The notes beneath the pieces were generated by a model. It ran no database searches. It saw only the letters and a program-made list of their open reading frames with translations, and had not been told where the DNA came from. Positions 15,040-24,011 of a stretch of DNA of 64,000 nucleotides are shown here, one piece after another (the first letter of the stretch is position 1; every line of letters starts with the position of its first letter). Both the position numbers and the translations under genes were made by a program. The stretch covers positions 62,001-126,000 of the forward strand of contig JAEWCL010000003.1 of NCBI GenBank assembly GCA_023390655.1, in the 5' to 3' direction. Source of the DNA: Bacillota bacterium. GTDB taxonomy: Bacteria; Bacillota; Clostridia; Christensenellales; CAG-138.

Positions 15040-16140
15040 TTGAACTGGCAAGAAAAAACCGTTGAACTTTGGAAGTTGGGGCATAGTTGGAAAGATATTT
15101 CTGGAGAAATACAGCAAACCTACTTTCCCGACAAGGATTTCTCCACGGTACGTGATAACTATGTGAGGGCTTACATGCGCAAGCACCCGGACTATAAAAA
15201 CAGAGACATCAACGCAAAAGCGATGGAGGCACTGAAAAAAGGCGCGACGATGGATTGCCTTACCGCCGCGGTGGGAGCCTCACAGCGAGTCACCCAGGCT
15301 GTAATAGAGGACATTAAACAGCAAGGCTACAACGTCGTACAGAACGGAGATTTTTTCAAGATATCTCCCGTTGTCATCCCTACAGAAAACAAGGTCGCCA
15401 AACAGTGGAACGGAGATAAAATCCTTCGATTCGGATTGATGGGCGACACACAGATCAACAGCAAGTACACACAGATCACTCACCTGCATGCGCTGTATGA
15501 TGTGTACGCGGCGGAGGGCATCGACATGGTATATCATACAGGAGATATTGACGAGGGCGAGGACATGCGGCCCGGCCATAAGTACGAATGCTATACCCAG
15601 GGCGCAGACGACCATGTATCTGAAATCGTCAGGGTGTACCCTGAACGGCACGGAATGACTACGCATTTCATCACTGGCAACCATGATCACTCTCTGATAA
15701 AACGAGCGGGCATGGATATCGGGAGACCGATAGCGTACAAGCGCAAGGATATGATTTACCTGGGTCAGTCGAGTGCAATCATATCGCTGACTGACAATTG
15801 CACACTGGAGCTTCGGCATCCGATTGACGGCACCGCATACGCGATATCATACAAAATTCAAAAGATGATCGAGGCAATGAGCGGTGGAGAAAAGCCGAAT
15901 ATCCTGGCCGTTGGTCACTATCACAAGTCAAGCTACGACCCATACAGAAATGTGCACGCATTCCAAACGGGCTGCTTACAGGCACAAACGCCGTGGATGC
16001 GAGGGAAGGGAATCGCGGCTATCTTGGGTGGATGGATCGTTGAGATTCACGTAAACGACGACGGTTCGATATCCCGCATCAAGCAAGAGTTTATACCGTT
16101 CTACCGAGCGATCAAAGACGATTATCTGAATTGGAGGTAG
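15040..16140 (+). CDS. Phage metallophosphoesterase with N-terminal helix-turn-helix region
   Basis: 366 residues. Calcineurin-type phosphoesterase motifs are all present in the C-terminal two thirds: GDTQ, HTGDIDEG, ITGNHDH and VGHYHKS, which together bind two metals. The N-terminal 110 residues contain a small helix-turn-helix-like part (CLTAAVGASQRVTQAVIEDI). The start is TTG behind GAAAGGCGG. Such enzymes occur near phage packaging genes and may process nucleic acid or nucleotides; the substrate is unknown. Confidence 0.85.
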   Translation: MNWQEKTVELWKLGHSWKDISGEIQQTYFPDKDFSTVRDNYVRAYMRKHPDYKNRDINAKAMEALKKGATMDCLTAAVGASQRVTQAVIEDIKQQGYNVVQNGDFFKISPVVIPTENKVAKQWNGDKILRFGLMGDTQINSKYTQITHLHALYDVYAAEGIDMVYHTGDIDEGEDMRPGHKYECYTQGADDHVSEIVRVYPERHGMTTHFITGNHDHSLIKRAGMDIGRPIAYKRKDMIYLGQSSAIISLTDNCTLELRHPIDGTAYAISYKIQKMIEAMSGGEKPNILAVGHYHKSSYDPYRNVHAFQTGCLQAQTPWMRGKGIAAILGGWIVEIHVNDDGSISRIKQEFIPFYRAIKDDYLNWR

Positions 16141-16142
16141 CC

Positions 16143-16439
16143 ATGACGCGCAAAGAGATTCTTAATACAGCCGCAACGCTGACGACGGTTGAGCGTGAGG
16201 CGGAGTACGGAAAACCTGAAGACAACTACAGCGTTATAGCGAGACTGTGGGAATCTTATTTGCTTGGCGCGCAGCACACTCGACGAAGCGGAACAATCAC
16301 ACCCCATGACGCACTTATCATGATGGCGTTACTCAAGATTGGCCGCATTGCTACCGGACAGCCAAAGGCAGACAACTACATTGACGCTGCGGGGTATCTG
16401 GCTCTGGCCGGAGAGATTGCCACGAAGGATACTGTATGA
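16143..16439 (+). CDS. DUF6378-type phage protein
   Basis: 98 residues from ATG 16143 (TTGGAGGTAG upstream). The sequence EREAEYGKPEDNYSVIARLW and the helical rest match a small helical phage protein family of unknown function, annotated as DUF6378. It overlaps the following gene by four bases (ATGA), and the two are usually found together. Confidence 0.75.
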   Translation: MTRKEILNTAATLTTVEREAEYGKPEDNYSVIARLWESYLLGAQHTRRSGTITPHDALIMMALLKIGRIATGQPKADNYIDAAGYLALAGEIATKDTV

Positions 16440-16765
16440 GGCGCAAATCTGTAGCCTATATCGCTGGTAAGATAACCGGAGACCGGAACTACAAGACGAA
16501 ATTCGCAGATGCACAGGAAGGGTTAGAGCGACACGGATACATTGTGCTTAACCCTTCTTGGATGCCACAAGGACTTGCGAACGAACAATACATGCGCATG
16601 TGCTTTGCAATGATCGACAGCGCCGACGATGTGTTCATGCTTGACGATTGGAAGGATAGCGAGGGCGCGCGCCTTGAGTACGAGTATTGCATGTATCAGC
16701 GCAACAGCCCTGTTCTCTTGAGCGAGTGGTTGCGCGGCATGGAACGGATTGCACAAAACAAATAA
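16436..16765 (+). CDS. DUF4406 nucleoside 2-deoxyribosyltransferase-like protein
   Basis: 109 residues. The opening AYIAGKITGDRNYKTKF, then VLNPSWMPQG, and DVFMLDDWKDSEGARLEYEY form the Rossmann-like fold of DUF4406/nucleoside deoxyribosyltransferase relatives. E and D residues in the GARLEYEY helix match the catalytic region. It may rework deoxynucleosides in the infected cell. Coupled to the preceding gene. Confidence 0.8.
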   Translation: MRRKSVAYIAGKITGDRNYKTKFADAQEGLERHGYIVLNPSWMPQGLANEQYMRMCFAMIDSADDVFMLDDWKDSEGARLEYEYCMYQRNSPVLLSEWLRGMERIAQNK

Positions 16766-16779
16766 AACAACTTAGGAGA

Positions 16780-16896
16780 GTGAGTTCACGGCAGCGCCGT
16801 AGGCTTGGGAATTATGCGCCAACAACGGTGGAGGGGCCGGGCGCAAGAGAGGCGGTCTTATGGGAAGCAAAGCGAAGTATGCGATCGTCGTTGTGA
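16780..16896 (+). CDS. Possible very small arginine-rich peptide
   Basis: A 38-codon frame starts at GTG behind TTAGGAGA. It is very basic at its start (RQRRRLG). It overlaps the next gene's start by 37 bases. The ribosome site is its main support; it could be chance. Confidence 0.28.
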   Translation: MSSRQRRRLGNYAPTTVEGPGAREAVLWEAKRSMRSSL

Positions 16897-17081
16897 TTGC
16901 CTATTTCATGCCAATCACATATGGGCTCATCGTCTCGGCACTCGGTGTAGACGCGAACAAACATTGGCTGCCGTTTTCGGCGGGGCTACTTGTGATACTG
17001 GTATTGGCAGGCATTGTTCATTGGAAGTGCGCAAATGCGGTCTTCAAAGAAGAGGACGACAAGATGAGGGCAAAGCCATGA
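16860..17081 (+). CDS. Small two-helix membrane protein
   Basis: 73 residues with two hydrophobic segments (about 7-27 and 38-57) and a short charged C-terminus. GAGAGGCGG precedes the ATG. It overlaps the next membrane-protein gene by four bases (ATGA). Unusual between the nucleotide-metabolism genes and the packaging genes; role unknown. Confidence 0.55.
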   Translation: MGSKAKYAIVVVIAYFMPITYGLIVSALGVDANKHWLPFSAGLLVILVLAGIVHWKCANAVFKEEDDKMRAKP

Positions 17082-17302
17082 AACGCATATGGCAATGGAT
17101 CGTCATACTCTTTGTCGCATGGTTCTCTGTCGCGCTTGCCGGATGGGTGCTTATGTTCCTCTGGCCGCTTATAAAACATTACTGGACCGTGATGGGAGAT
17201 ATCACGCTGATCATAGTCGGTGTGCTGATGCTGGCCGCTTATGAGGCAAGCGTGTGGCCGGGGTTGGTGCGGAAGGTTAAACAATTGCTGGGAGGATGGT
17301 AG
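17078..17302 (+). CDS. Small two-helix membrane protein, coupled to its neighbour
   Basis: 74 residues with two membrane helices (about 4-30 and 41-60), translationally coupled to the preceding membrane protein by an ATGA overlap. The pair may act together, for example in lysis or exclusion. No family recognised. Confidence 0.55.
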   Translation: MKRIWQWIVILFVAWFSVALAGWVLMFLWPLIKHYWTVMGDITLIIVGVLMLAAYEASVWPGLVRKVKQLLGGW

Positions 17303-17326
17303 TAACATGGCGCGGACGACCGAGCG

Positions 17327-17626
17327 GTGACGCTCACACCGAAAGAACGCAGAAAATTTTACGCCTCAAAAGAGTGGCTGCATATAAGAACGGTACGCCT
17401 ACAGCGCGACCACTACCAGTGTCAAGACTGTCTAAGCAAGAAGAAGATCACGCTGGCAGAGGCAGTACATCACATCAAGGAGCTGGCGGACTATCCAGAG
17501 TTGGCACTCGACATCAACAACCTTGTGAGCCTATGTGCTGCATGCCACAACGAGCGACATGGATACAAGGGCAAGAGGAAGCAACGGTCAGAGCCGCCGA
17601 AGGGAGTGCGGGTGCTCAGGGTATAG
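17327..17626 (+). CDS. HNH endonuclease of the packaging module
   Basis: 99 residues, start GTG. It opens with the KFYASKEWLHIR segment seen in terminase-linked HNH proteins. The core follows: CQDCLSKKKITLAEAVHHIKEL, then NLVSLCAACHNERHG (zinc cysteines and histidines). HNH proteins located just before TerS are known to be needed for cos cleavage with the terminase in several phages. This one has exactly that position. Confidence 0.9.
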   Translation: MTLTPKERRKFYASKEWLHIRTVRLQRDHYQCQDCLSKKKITLAEAVHHIKELADYPELALDINNLVSLCAACHNERHGYKGKRKQRSEPPKGVRVLRV

Positions 17627-17729
17627 CCCCCCCTACCCTTCAAGTTGAACTCAGAGCGCGTCCTGACCGACCTTGTGCATTCGTTTAGCGCGCGCGTCAA
17701 AAAATCACACATGAAAGGGGGTGCACACG
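17627..17729. other. Putative cos region between HNH and TerS genes
   Basis: This 103-bp gap has the C-rich run GCCCCCCCTACCC, GC-rich alternating GCGCGCGCG, then AAAAAA. It is the only non-coding sequence in the packaging module. Packaging sites of cos phages often lie here, next to the HNH-TerS pair. The cut site itself cannot be placed by eye. Confidence 0.4.
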
Positions 17730-18110
17730 GTGGCAAGGAAGACCAACGAGCAAGTCGGAGAAGAGGCAAAAGAGCGCATCATGGGGTTTTTGAAGGACGT
17801 CAACGTGCTCCAGGCGTCGGATGTCGAAATCATCAACCTATACGCCGAAACATACCAGTTTTACTGCCGAATGCGGGAAGAGCTAAAGGGAAAAAGCCTT
17901 TTGATGGAGCATACCAACAAGGCTGGAGCCACAAACCTTATTAAAAATCCGCTTGCAATCGAACTGACAAAAACCGTGCAGGTGCTTAACAACCTCCTTC
18001 GCTCTCTCGGCCTGACCCCCGCGCAACGCAAAGAATTTGCGAATACGGGGATTGCTCCGAAGGGCGGTGAAACGGGTGAACCCCAAAAGGACGACTTCGC
18101 AAACTTCTGA
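17730..18110 (+). CDS. terS: Terminase small subunit, P27 family
   Basis: 126 residues. The start is GTG 17730, set eight bases after AAAGGGGG; a GTG three codons earlier lies too close to that site. The helical core (IMGFLKDVNVLQASDVEIINLYAETYQ, then LLRSLGLTPAQRKEF) is typical of P27-type small terminases, which recognise packaging sites and recruit TerL. Its end overlaps the TerL start. Confidence 0.88.
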   Translation: MARKTNEQVGEEAKERIMGFLKDVNVLQASDVEIINLYAETYQFYCRMREELKGKSLLMEHTNKAGATNLIKNPLAIELTKTVQVLNNLLRSLGLTPAQRKEFANTGIAPKGGETGEPQKDDFANF

Positions 18111-19845
18111 CCGTGCGCATTGCGGGTTTGACCGCGAACAGCTTGAACGCATAGAAGCGTCTGTTTGCTACAAATACGCCAGCGACATTCTCAGCAGGGA
18201 GATTGTGGCGTGCAAGCGGGTAAAACAGGCCGGAACGCGGTTTATGAATGATCTTGACCGCGCACTGTATGATAGCAAGTACCCGTGGTCGTTTGATATT
18301 GCAAAGGCTTACAGACCGATTGACTTCATGGAGAAGTTTATAGCGCCAACCAAGGGCGACTATGACAAAATGACATTGCTTCCTTGGCAGCACTTTATCG
18401 AAGGCAATTTATATGGGTGGATAAGCAAACAAACGCAATACCGCCGTTTTCGCGAAGGAATTGTCTTGGTGGGATCGGGAAACGGAAAGTCAACTCTGAT
18501 TACCGGCAACGTCGCACACGCAATATCAAAGGACAACGAGCGCGGACCGGAAGCCTATTGTCTTGCTAACTCAGAAAAGCAGGCGCGAATCATCTTTAAC
18601 ACATGTAAAGCAATGATCGAGGCGTCGCCGCTGCTAAATAAGCACTTTAGGACAACGCGCGGCGGGATATATTATGATCCGGCGAACGGAATATTCGAGC
18701 CTCGCGCTTCTGACAGCAAGAACATTGATGGCATGAACATACACCTTGCGGTATTCGATGAAGTACAGGACTTTGAAACGTGGGACCTGATAAATCGAAT
18801 AATCCCAAAGGGCAAAAAGCGGCGACAACCGCTTTTTTTGTATATATCAACAATGGGAACGGTGATAGACGGGCCGTTAATGGACATGTACGTGCTGGGC
18901 GGTCAAATTCTGGACAACACCGGCGCAATGGCGCAGCGCGCGGCTGATCGTACTTTTGTGTACATTGCCGAAATTGACGAGAAAGACGACCCGGAGGATA
19001 CGAGCTGCTGGATAAAGGCAAACCCTTCTCTTGGGCCGCTGTTGTTGCTTGACGACCTGATCGACGAATGGGAGCGCGCCAAAGTAGTTCCGGCTCAACG
19101 GTCAAACTTTATCAATAAGCAGCTCAATGTATTTACCAGCGTGGATGAGCTTTCATTCCTGGACGCGCAGACGATATTGGCAAACAACCGTACAAAAGAA
19201 CTCGAAGCGCTTAAGGGGTGCCGTTGCTACGGCGGGTTCGATCTGGCTGAAACAGAGGATTTCACGTCGGCGTGCTTGGAGTTCCCGCTTCCTGACAACG
19301 ATTTCTTTGTTTTAGAACATTCCTGGGTGCCGAAAAAGAAGGTCAGGGAAAACCACGAAAAGCTTGAGTGGAAATATCTTGAGAGCATTGGAGCTCTAAC
19401 CATTGTGGACAAGGACTACGTAGAATTTGAGTCCGTTTTAGAGTGGTTTAAGGCACAGCGAGAGATGTATCGCATAGATAGCGTTGGTTTTGACCCCGCC
19501 AAGGCGTTCATGTTGGTGCAGAAGATGCGGGAAGAAGGGTTCATTATGAACGATGTGAGGCAGGGAGAGTTAACGCTGACCGCTCCGCTCGACAACCTCA
19601 AGGAACGGTTTCTGGACGGAAAGATAATTCATAACAATAACCCCATGTTCAACTGGTATTTGGGGAACGTGAAGTTGACAAAACGAGGGCCGAACGCAAC
19701 TTATTTGCCTACAAAACAGCACAGATACCGCAAAATAGACGGGTTTATGGCTCTTTTGAGCGCACACACAGAGTGGATGCGAAAACATCCCCTCGTCATT
19801 CCCGCGGACAAGAAGGTGGCAACCGTTATCAAACTTAACGCATAG
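18076..19845 (+). CDS. terL: Terminase large subunit
   Basis: About 589 residues; the start is probably GTG 18076, inside the terS gene, eight bases after AAGGGCGG. The ATPase domain shows a Walker A variant, LVGSGNGKSTL, and Walker B, AVFDEVQDFE. The C-terminal nuclease has the acidic residues of GGFDLAETEDFT and SVGFDPAKAF. The enzyme cuts concatemers and drives DNA into the prohead. Overlap with terS suggests coupled translation. Confidence 0.93.
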   Translation: MNPKRTTSQTSDRAHCGFDREQLERIEASVCYKYASDILSREIVACKRVKQAGTRFMNDLDRALYDSKYPWSFDIAKAYRPIDFMEKFIAPTKGDYDKMTLLPWQHFIEGNLYGWISKQTQYRRFREGIVLVGSGNGKSTLITGNVAHAISKDNERGPEAYCLANSEKQARIIFNTCKAMIEASPLLNKHFRTTRGGIYYDPANGIFEPRASDSKNIDGMNIHLAVFDEVQDFETWDLINRIIPKGKKRRQPLFLYISTMGTVIDGPLMDMYVLGGQILDNTGAMAQRAADRTFVYIAEIDEKDDPEDTSCWIKANPSLGPLLLLDDLIDEWERAKVVPAQRSNFINKQLNVFTSVDELSFLDAQTILANNRTKELEALKGCRCYGGFDLAETEDFTSACLEFPLPDNDFFVLEHSWVPKKKVRENHEKLEWKYLESIGALTIVDKDYVEFESVLEWFKAQREMYRIDSVGFDPAKAFMLVQKMREEGFIMNDVRQGELTLTAPLDNLKERFLDGKIIHNNNPMFNWYLGNVKLTKRGPNATYLPTKQHRYRKIDGFMALLSAHTEWMRKHPLVIPADKKVATVIKLNA

Positions 19846-19859
19846 GAGGTGATGAATAT

Positions 19860-21116
19860 TTGGGCATCGTAAACACTTTGTTTCGGCGTGAGATTGAAGC
19901 GGCGGTAAAAACGGCTGTTTCCGAAACGCAGAAAGCAGCGCCTAAAACCCCATCCGGCACGCGAAAACTGGCATATGCCAGTTCTTTTTTACCACGTTTC
20001 CTGCGCAGCGACTACACCCTGCGCAACAGCGAATTGATTTTTTCGGCCGTGACGCGCCGCGCGAACGCGTTGTCGGCCATGCCGGTACAACTCTATCGCG
20101 GGTCTACGATGGTAAAGAACGAGCTAAACGATCTTATAGGGGCAGAGCCGAACGCGTTTATGACCTCTTGCCAATTTTTCAAGACAATGGAGGCTTGTTG
20201 CTGTACAGAGGGTAACACCTATGCGATCAAGGAGTTTGACACCAACGGCACTATGCTGGGGCTAAAAATTCTGGACCCGCTAAGGGTGCGGCCAATCCTT
20301 GAGACCGATTCAGGGGAGTTGTGGTACAAAATCACGCCGGAGCAGGGTGCTGAATACTACCTGCACGGATTCTACATCATCCACATCCCGTTTATCTCTA
20401 CAAACGGGATTATGGGCGTAAACCCCGTGAGCGTGCTCTTCGACACGCTTTCCTACAACGATGAAATCCAGCAGTTCAGCGCATCGCAGCTAAAGAAAGG
20501 CGTTAACGCGCAAATCGTTGTCGAGGCACCGGCGAACCTCGGCAAGGAGCAACGTGAGGAAACAATTGACGTTTTAACGCAAACATACCGGGACACCGGC
20601 GGGAATATCCTGCTGCTGGAATCCGGCCTGAAAGCGAACACGCTGAATCTATCTCCTGTGGATTCCAAGCTGTTTGAGGTTGAGAAAATCTCCCGTTCGA
20701 AAGTAGCGATGGTATACAACATACCGCCGCACCTGCTGGGGGATTATTCGGATGTTTCATTCAGTTCGCAGGAGCAACAGATGCTTGAGTTTCTGATGCT
20801 CACGATGCTGCCGATTGTAACAGCATACGAACAGGAATTGAACCGGAAACTTCTTACCCGCGAGGACAGGCGGCGTGGAATGCGCTTCAAATTTGATATG
20901 GATGCGATTCTTCGGGCAGATGCGGCAACGCGGGCGGATGTACACCAAAAGGCAATACGCGGCGGCTGGGAAAAACCAAACGAGGCCCGCGCGGAGTACG
21001 GGCGTGACAGAGACCCGAACGGCGACAAGTTGCTTGTGGCACGCGACCTTACCACGCTGGAATATCTCATAAAAAACCCGGATAAATCGCCAAGCACAAA
21101 AGGAGGAAATGAGTAG
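19860..21116 (+). CDS. Portal protein, HK97 type
   Basis: 418 residues, starting at TTG behind AGGAGGTGATG. Characteristic stretches are RRANALSAMPVQLYR, PNAFMTSCQFFKTMEA, FISTNGIMGVNPVSVL and MVYNIPPHLLGDYSDVSFSS. It forms the dodecameric ring through which DNA enters the head. Stop and next start overlap by one base. Confidence 0.93.
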   Translation: MGIVNTLFRREIEAAVKTAVSETQKAAPKTPSGTRKLAYASSFLPRFLRSDYTLRNSELIFSAVTRRANALSAMPVQLYRGSTMVKNELNDLIGAEPNAFMTSCQFFKTMEACCCTEGNTYAIKEFDTNGTMLGLKILDPLRVRPILETDSGELWYKITPEQGAEYYLHGFYIIHIPFISTNGIMGVNPVSVLFDTLSYNDEIQQFSASQLKKGVNAQIVVEAPANLGKEQREETIDVLTQTYRDTGGNILLLESGLKANTLNLSPVDSKLFEVEKISRSKVAMVYNIPPHLLGDYSDVSFSSQEQQMLEFLMLTMLPIVTAYEQELNRKLLTREDRRRGMRFKFDMDAILRADAATRADVHQKAIRGGWEKPNEARAEYGRDRDPNGDKLLVARDLTTLEYLIKNPDKSPSTKGGNE

Positions 21117-21448
21117 TGGCATTTAAAACAATTTTCGCTATGTGGGAGGACGCCTATAAACGCGATGCGTTGCCAACAGAGTGGAAAATATGGGAAAGCT
21201 TCAGGGCTTGGGCAATAGAGAACGAGTACAAGGCGGAGTACGGCTATAATGGGCGGTTTGGCACCGAAAGCTGTCTTGCGGCGATGCCGGGAACGCGTGA
21301 AGCGGAAGAAAAACCAATATACCGCATGAACTTGGCCGAACTCAAACAATACGCTGTTGAAAACGGCATCGATATTGCGGGCGCGGAGACCAAGAAGGAG
21401 ATTGTCGCACTGATTGCCGTAGCGAAAGGAGACCCCGATGCTGACTAA
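21116..21448 (+). CDS. Phage head-module protein, function unknown
   Basis: 110 residues, GTG start directly on the portal stop. The last 40 residues (MNLAELKQYAVENGIDIAGAETKKEIVALI) form a SAP/Rho-N-like helix-extended-helix motif that may bind nucleic acid. Its place between portal and protease suggests a head-assembly accessory. Confidence 0.6.
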   Translation: MAFKTIFAMWEDAYKRDALPTEWKIWESFRAWAIENEYKAEYGYNGRFGTESCLAAMPGTREAEEKPIYRMNLAELKQYAVENGIDIAGAETKKEIVALIAVAKGDPDAD

Positions 21449-21743
21449 ACGGCTTACTTTGGTGGCAGATACGGCAACGGCATTTGCGTTTGATCGCTTT
21501 GAAAGCAATTTCGTCCTGGTAAAGAACGAAACGCCGGGAGCGATCCTGTTTTGTGACGGACCGTTCAGCGAAACGGAGGCCGCACATATTCCGGCGTATT
21601 CTTGGCAGGCGTTCAACGTGCGGGTCTATCCAACGGAGGAGCCCAAGTTCTATGTTCGGGCAGACGAGGCCGGGGACGTTGAAATTGATTTCGGGTCCAG
21701 CCGCATGGGAACGTTACATATTCCTGAGCCGCCCGCAGAATAG
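21438..21743 (+). CDS. Phage head-module protein, function unknown
   Basis: 101 residues, beta-rich and acidic, overlapping the previous gene by 11 bases behind GAAAGGAG. It could be a head decoration or connector accessory; nothing in the sequence decides this. Confidence 0.55.
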   Translation: MLTKRLTLVADTATAFAFDRFESNFVLVKNETPGAILFCDGPFSETEAAHIPAYSWQAFNVRVYPTEEPKFYVRADEAGDVEIDFGSSRMGTLHIPEPPAE

Positions 21744-21751
21744 GAGGATAG

Positions 21752-22567
21752 ATGGACAGAATTGATAAGTTTAAAGCCATCAGTACAATACCGGCCGATC
21801 CAGTTGCCGATATTGACCTGATAAACAAATACAGCGTAAAGACGTTGGCTCCGGCCGACGTTTTTTGTTTCTCCCTTATCCTTTGCGATAACGAGGTGGA
21901 CCGTGACATCGAACGTTTCACAAATGCCAGCCTTGATAAACTTGCGCCGCTTTTCCTCGGGAAATCGGTTCTGTTCGATCATCGCTGGTCGGCTGAAAAG
22001 CAGGTCGCGCGCCTATACCGCACATTTGTTGAGGAACTCAAGGAAAAAACCTTGACAGGAGATGCAAAACGCGTGCTACGCGGCAGTGCGTATATGCTGA
22101 GGACCGAGGAAAACGCGCCCCTGATTGCCGCGATAGAAGGGGGTATCAAGAAGGAAGTTTCCGTTGGATGCAGCATGGAAAGCCGTATCTGCTCCATCTG
22201 CGGAGGGAAGTTCCAGTATAACTGGCAGACAGGGAAAATGCTCTGCGAAAACAATCATTTCATGGGCGACAAATACGACGGAAAGCTCTGCGTCGGTGAC
22301 TTGAACGACCCGAAAGACGCCTATGAAGTCTCTTTCGTCGCCGTTCCTGCACAGCGCGGGGCGGGCGTGACAAAGGGAGTCGAGGATTTGTCCGAAGTGG
22401 TTGAACTACTCAAGACGGCGGACATGGACGGCATACCAGAAAACGACCTCAAAACGATCATTCAGCGCGGGCAGCTCGCCCTTGCTGGAAACGACGAGCG
22501 CGCGGCAAGGGCAAAAGTGCTTGCCGAAAACGAAAAATATTTGAAAGGAACAAAGAACAATGGCTAA
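21752..22567 (+). CDS. Prohead protease, HK97-like, with internal zinc-finger-like insert
   Basis: 271 residues. The likely catalytic residues are the histidine in LFDHRW (about residue 75) and the serine in EVSVGCSME (about 135), as in S78-type prohead proteases. Directly after this is an insert with CSICGGK and a further C/H pair, probably binding zinc. The conserved AYEVSFVAVPAQRGA stretch follows. It would cut the capsid scaffold segment during maturation. Overlaps the capsid start. Confidence 0.8.
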   Translation: MDRIDKFKAISTIPADPVADIDLINKYSVKTLAPADVFCFSLILCDNEVDRDIERFTNASLDKLAPLFLGKSVLFDHRWSAEKQVARLYRTFVEELKEKTLTGDAKRVLRGSAYMLRTEENAPLIAAIEGGIKKEVSVGCSMESRICSICGGKFQYNWQTGKMLCENNHFMGDKYDGKLCVGDLNDPKDAYEVSFVAVPAQRGAGVTKGVEDLSEVVELLKTADMDGIPENDLKTIIQRGQLALAGNDERAARAKVLAENEKYLKGTKNNG

Positions 22568-23999
22568 AGTAACCCTTTTTGAACTCAAGGAGAAGATGGC
22601 AACCCTGGATGCACAGATTACGTCTGATGCGGAATGGATCGCGGAGAAGGCGGCGGACCCCACCACGAAGATGGAGGAGATCACCGAAAAGAAAAAGCAC
22701 CGCGACGAACTGTCTGAACGGCGCGAACTCCTGAAAGCACAGCACGACGAGATGGAATCCGCGCAAAAGGCCGCGTTGCAGACGCAGACTCGGGCCGGAG
22801 ATTCCGAAAAGGACACAACTGTAAAGTCCAAAGCCACCTTCTATCGGGCCGTTGCTACCGGCGACAAGGAAACGGCAAAAAAGGCGTACCAGGGGCTTGG
22901 CGGTATTCCTGCCGGTTCCGCTGATATGGGCAGCGGGTCTAATCTCCTCCCTACCACGCTTTCCAACGAGCTTATCACGGAGCCGTTTGAATCCAACTCC
23001 CTTCGCGGCGTTGAGCAGACATCCCAGGTAGCGGGGCTTGAGGAACCGCGTCTCGTTTTCTCGCTGGACGACGAGGATCTGCTTGAGGATGTCGTAGACT
23101 TCGAAACAGCCAAGGAAATCGAAACCTCGTCCGATTTGGTCACCTATGGCCGGTATAAGACGAAGGTCAAGATCGAGGTCGCGGACACGGTGGTTTACGG
23201 CACCGATACCGACCTTGTGACGACCGTCGAAAACGGCCTGCGTTCCGCGTTGGCCCGCAAGGAGAAGCTTCGCGCATTCGCGCAGAGCGCCGACGACAAC
23301 CATAAGCACATGAGCTTCTACATGGTCGGCCTCAAGGGCGTAACTGGCGCGTCTGTCGTGGCGGCAATCATGGCCGCTCTTGGCGACCTGGACGATTTGT
23401 TCCGCGCAAACGCGAAAGTGGTGATGCGGTCCGCCGACTGGTACACCTACCTACAGACGCTCACCAACAGTTCCGACACTCTGTTTACGGCAAAGCCGCA
23501 GGATGTCATTGGCATTCCTGTTATCTTCAACGATCGCGCCGTAATCCCCATTGTGGGCGATTTCAGCTACTCGAAGCAGAACTACGACCCGACCGCCGTT
23601 CTCGATTCTGACAAAGACGTCGACAAGGGCGTGTTCAAGTATGTTCTGACCGCATGGGGCGACCACCAGATCAAACTCAAGAGCGCGTTCCGCCTCGCTA
23701 TCGTTGCTGTCGCTGTTATCGGCGGTATCGCAAAGCCCTCCGGCGTAGGCGCTGCTGGCGAGACAATCGGCGCTACGGCGACGTTCAATACTGACGATGC
23801 TCACAAGCCCACTTCCGGCGTCACCTACCTGTGGCAGAAACTCGTAACCGGCACGTGGACAAACCTGACGTCCTCCTATACTGGCTACAACACCGCAACG
23901 CTGACCACCGTAAGCGGCGCGGATGCGGGGGTTTCCTTCCGTTGTGCAATCACCTACAGCGGCGCGACGGTATACACCAACGCCGTAACTATGGCGTAA
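22560..23999 (+). CDS. Major capsid protein, HK97 fold, with C-terminal Ig-like domain
   Basis: 479 residues. Residues 1-80 are a coiled-coil scaffold segment removed by the protease. Residues about 110-395 are the HK97-fold capsid (PTTLSNELITEPFESNSLRG, VMRSADWYTYLQTL, IGIPVIFNDRA). The final 85 residues are an immunoglobulin-like domain (TYLWQKL, TATLTTVSGADAGVSFRCAI) that would project from the capsid. Such domains on tailed phages are thought to bind surface glycans or mucus. Confidence 0.9.
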   Translation: MAKVTLFELKEKMATLDAQITSDAEWIAEKAADPTTKMEEITEKKKHRDELSERRELLKAQHDEMESAQKAALQTQTRAGDSEKDTTVKSKATFYRAVATGDKETAKKAYQGLGGIPAGSADMGSGSNLLPTTLSNELITEPFESNSLRGVEQTSQVAGLEEPRLVFSLDDEDLLEDVVDFETAKEIETSSDLVTYGRYKTKVKIEVADTVVYGTDTDLVTTVENGLRSALARKEKLRAFAQSADDNHKHMSFYMVGLKGVTGASVVAAIMAALGDLDDLFRANAKVVMRSADWYTYLQTLTNSSDTLFTAKPQDVIGIPVIFNDRAVIPIVGDFSYSKQNYDPTAVLDSDKDVDKGVFKYVLTAWGDHQIKLKSAFRLAIVAVAVIGGIAKPSGVGAAGETIGATATFNTDDAHKPTSGVTYLWQKLVTGTWTNLTSSYTGYNTATLTTVSGADAGVSFRCAITYSGATVYTNAVTMA

Positions 24000-24011
24000 G
24001 GAGGGGACTTT

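Noticed and set aside
22458..23309. A 283-codon open frame antisense to the capsid gene
   Set aside because: Same kind of shadow; capsid and protease on the plus strand explain the region fully.
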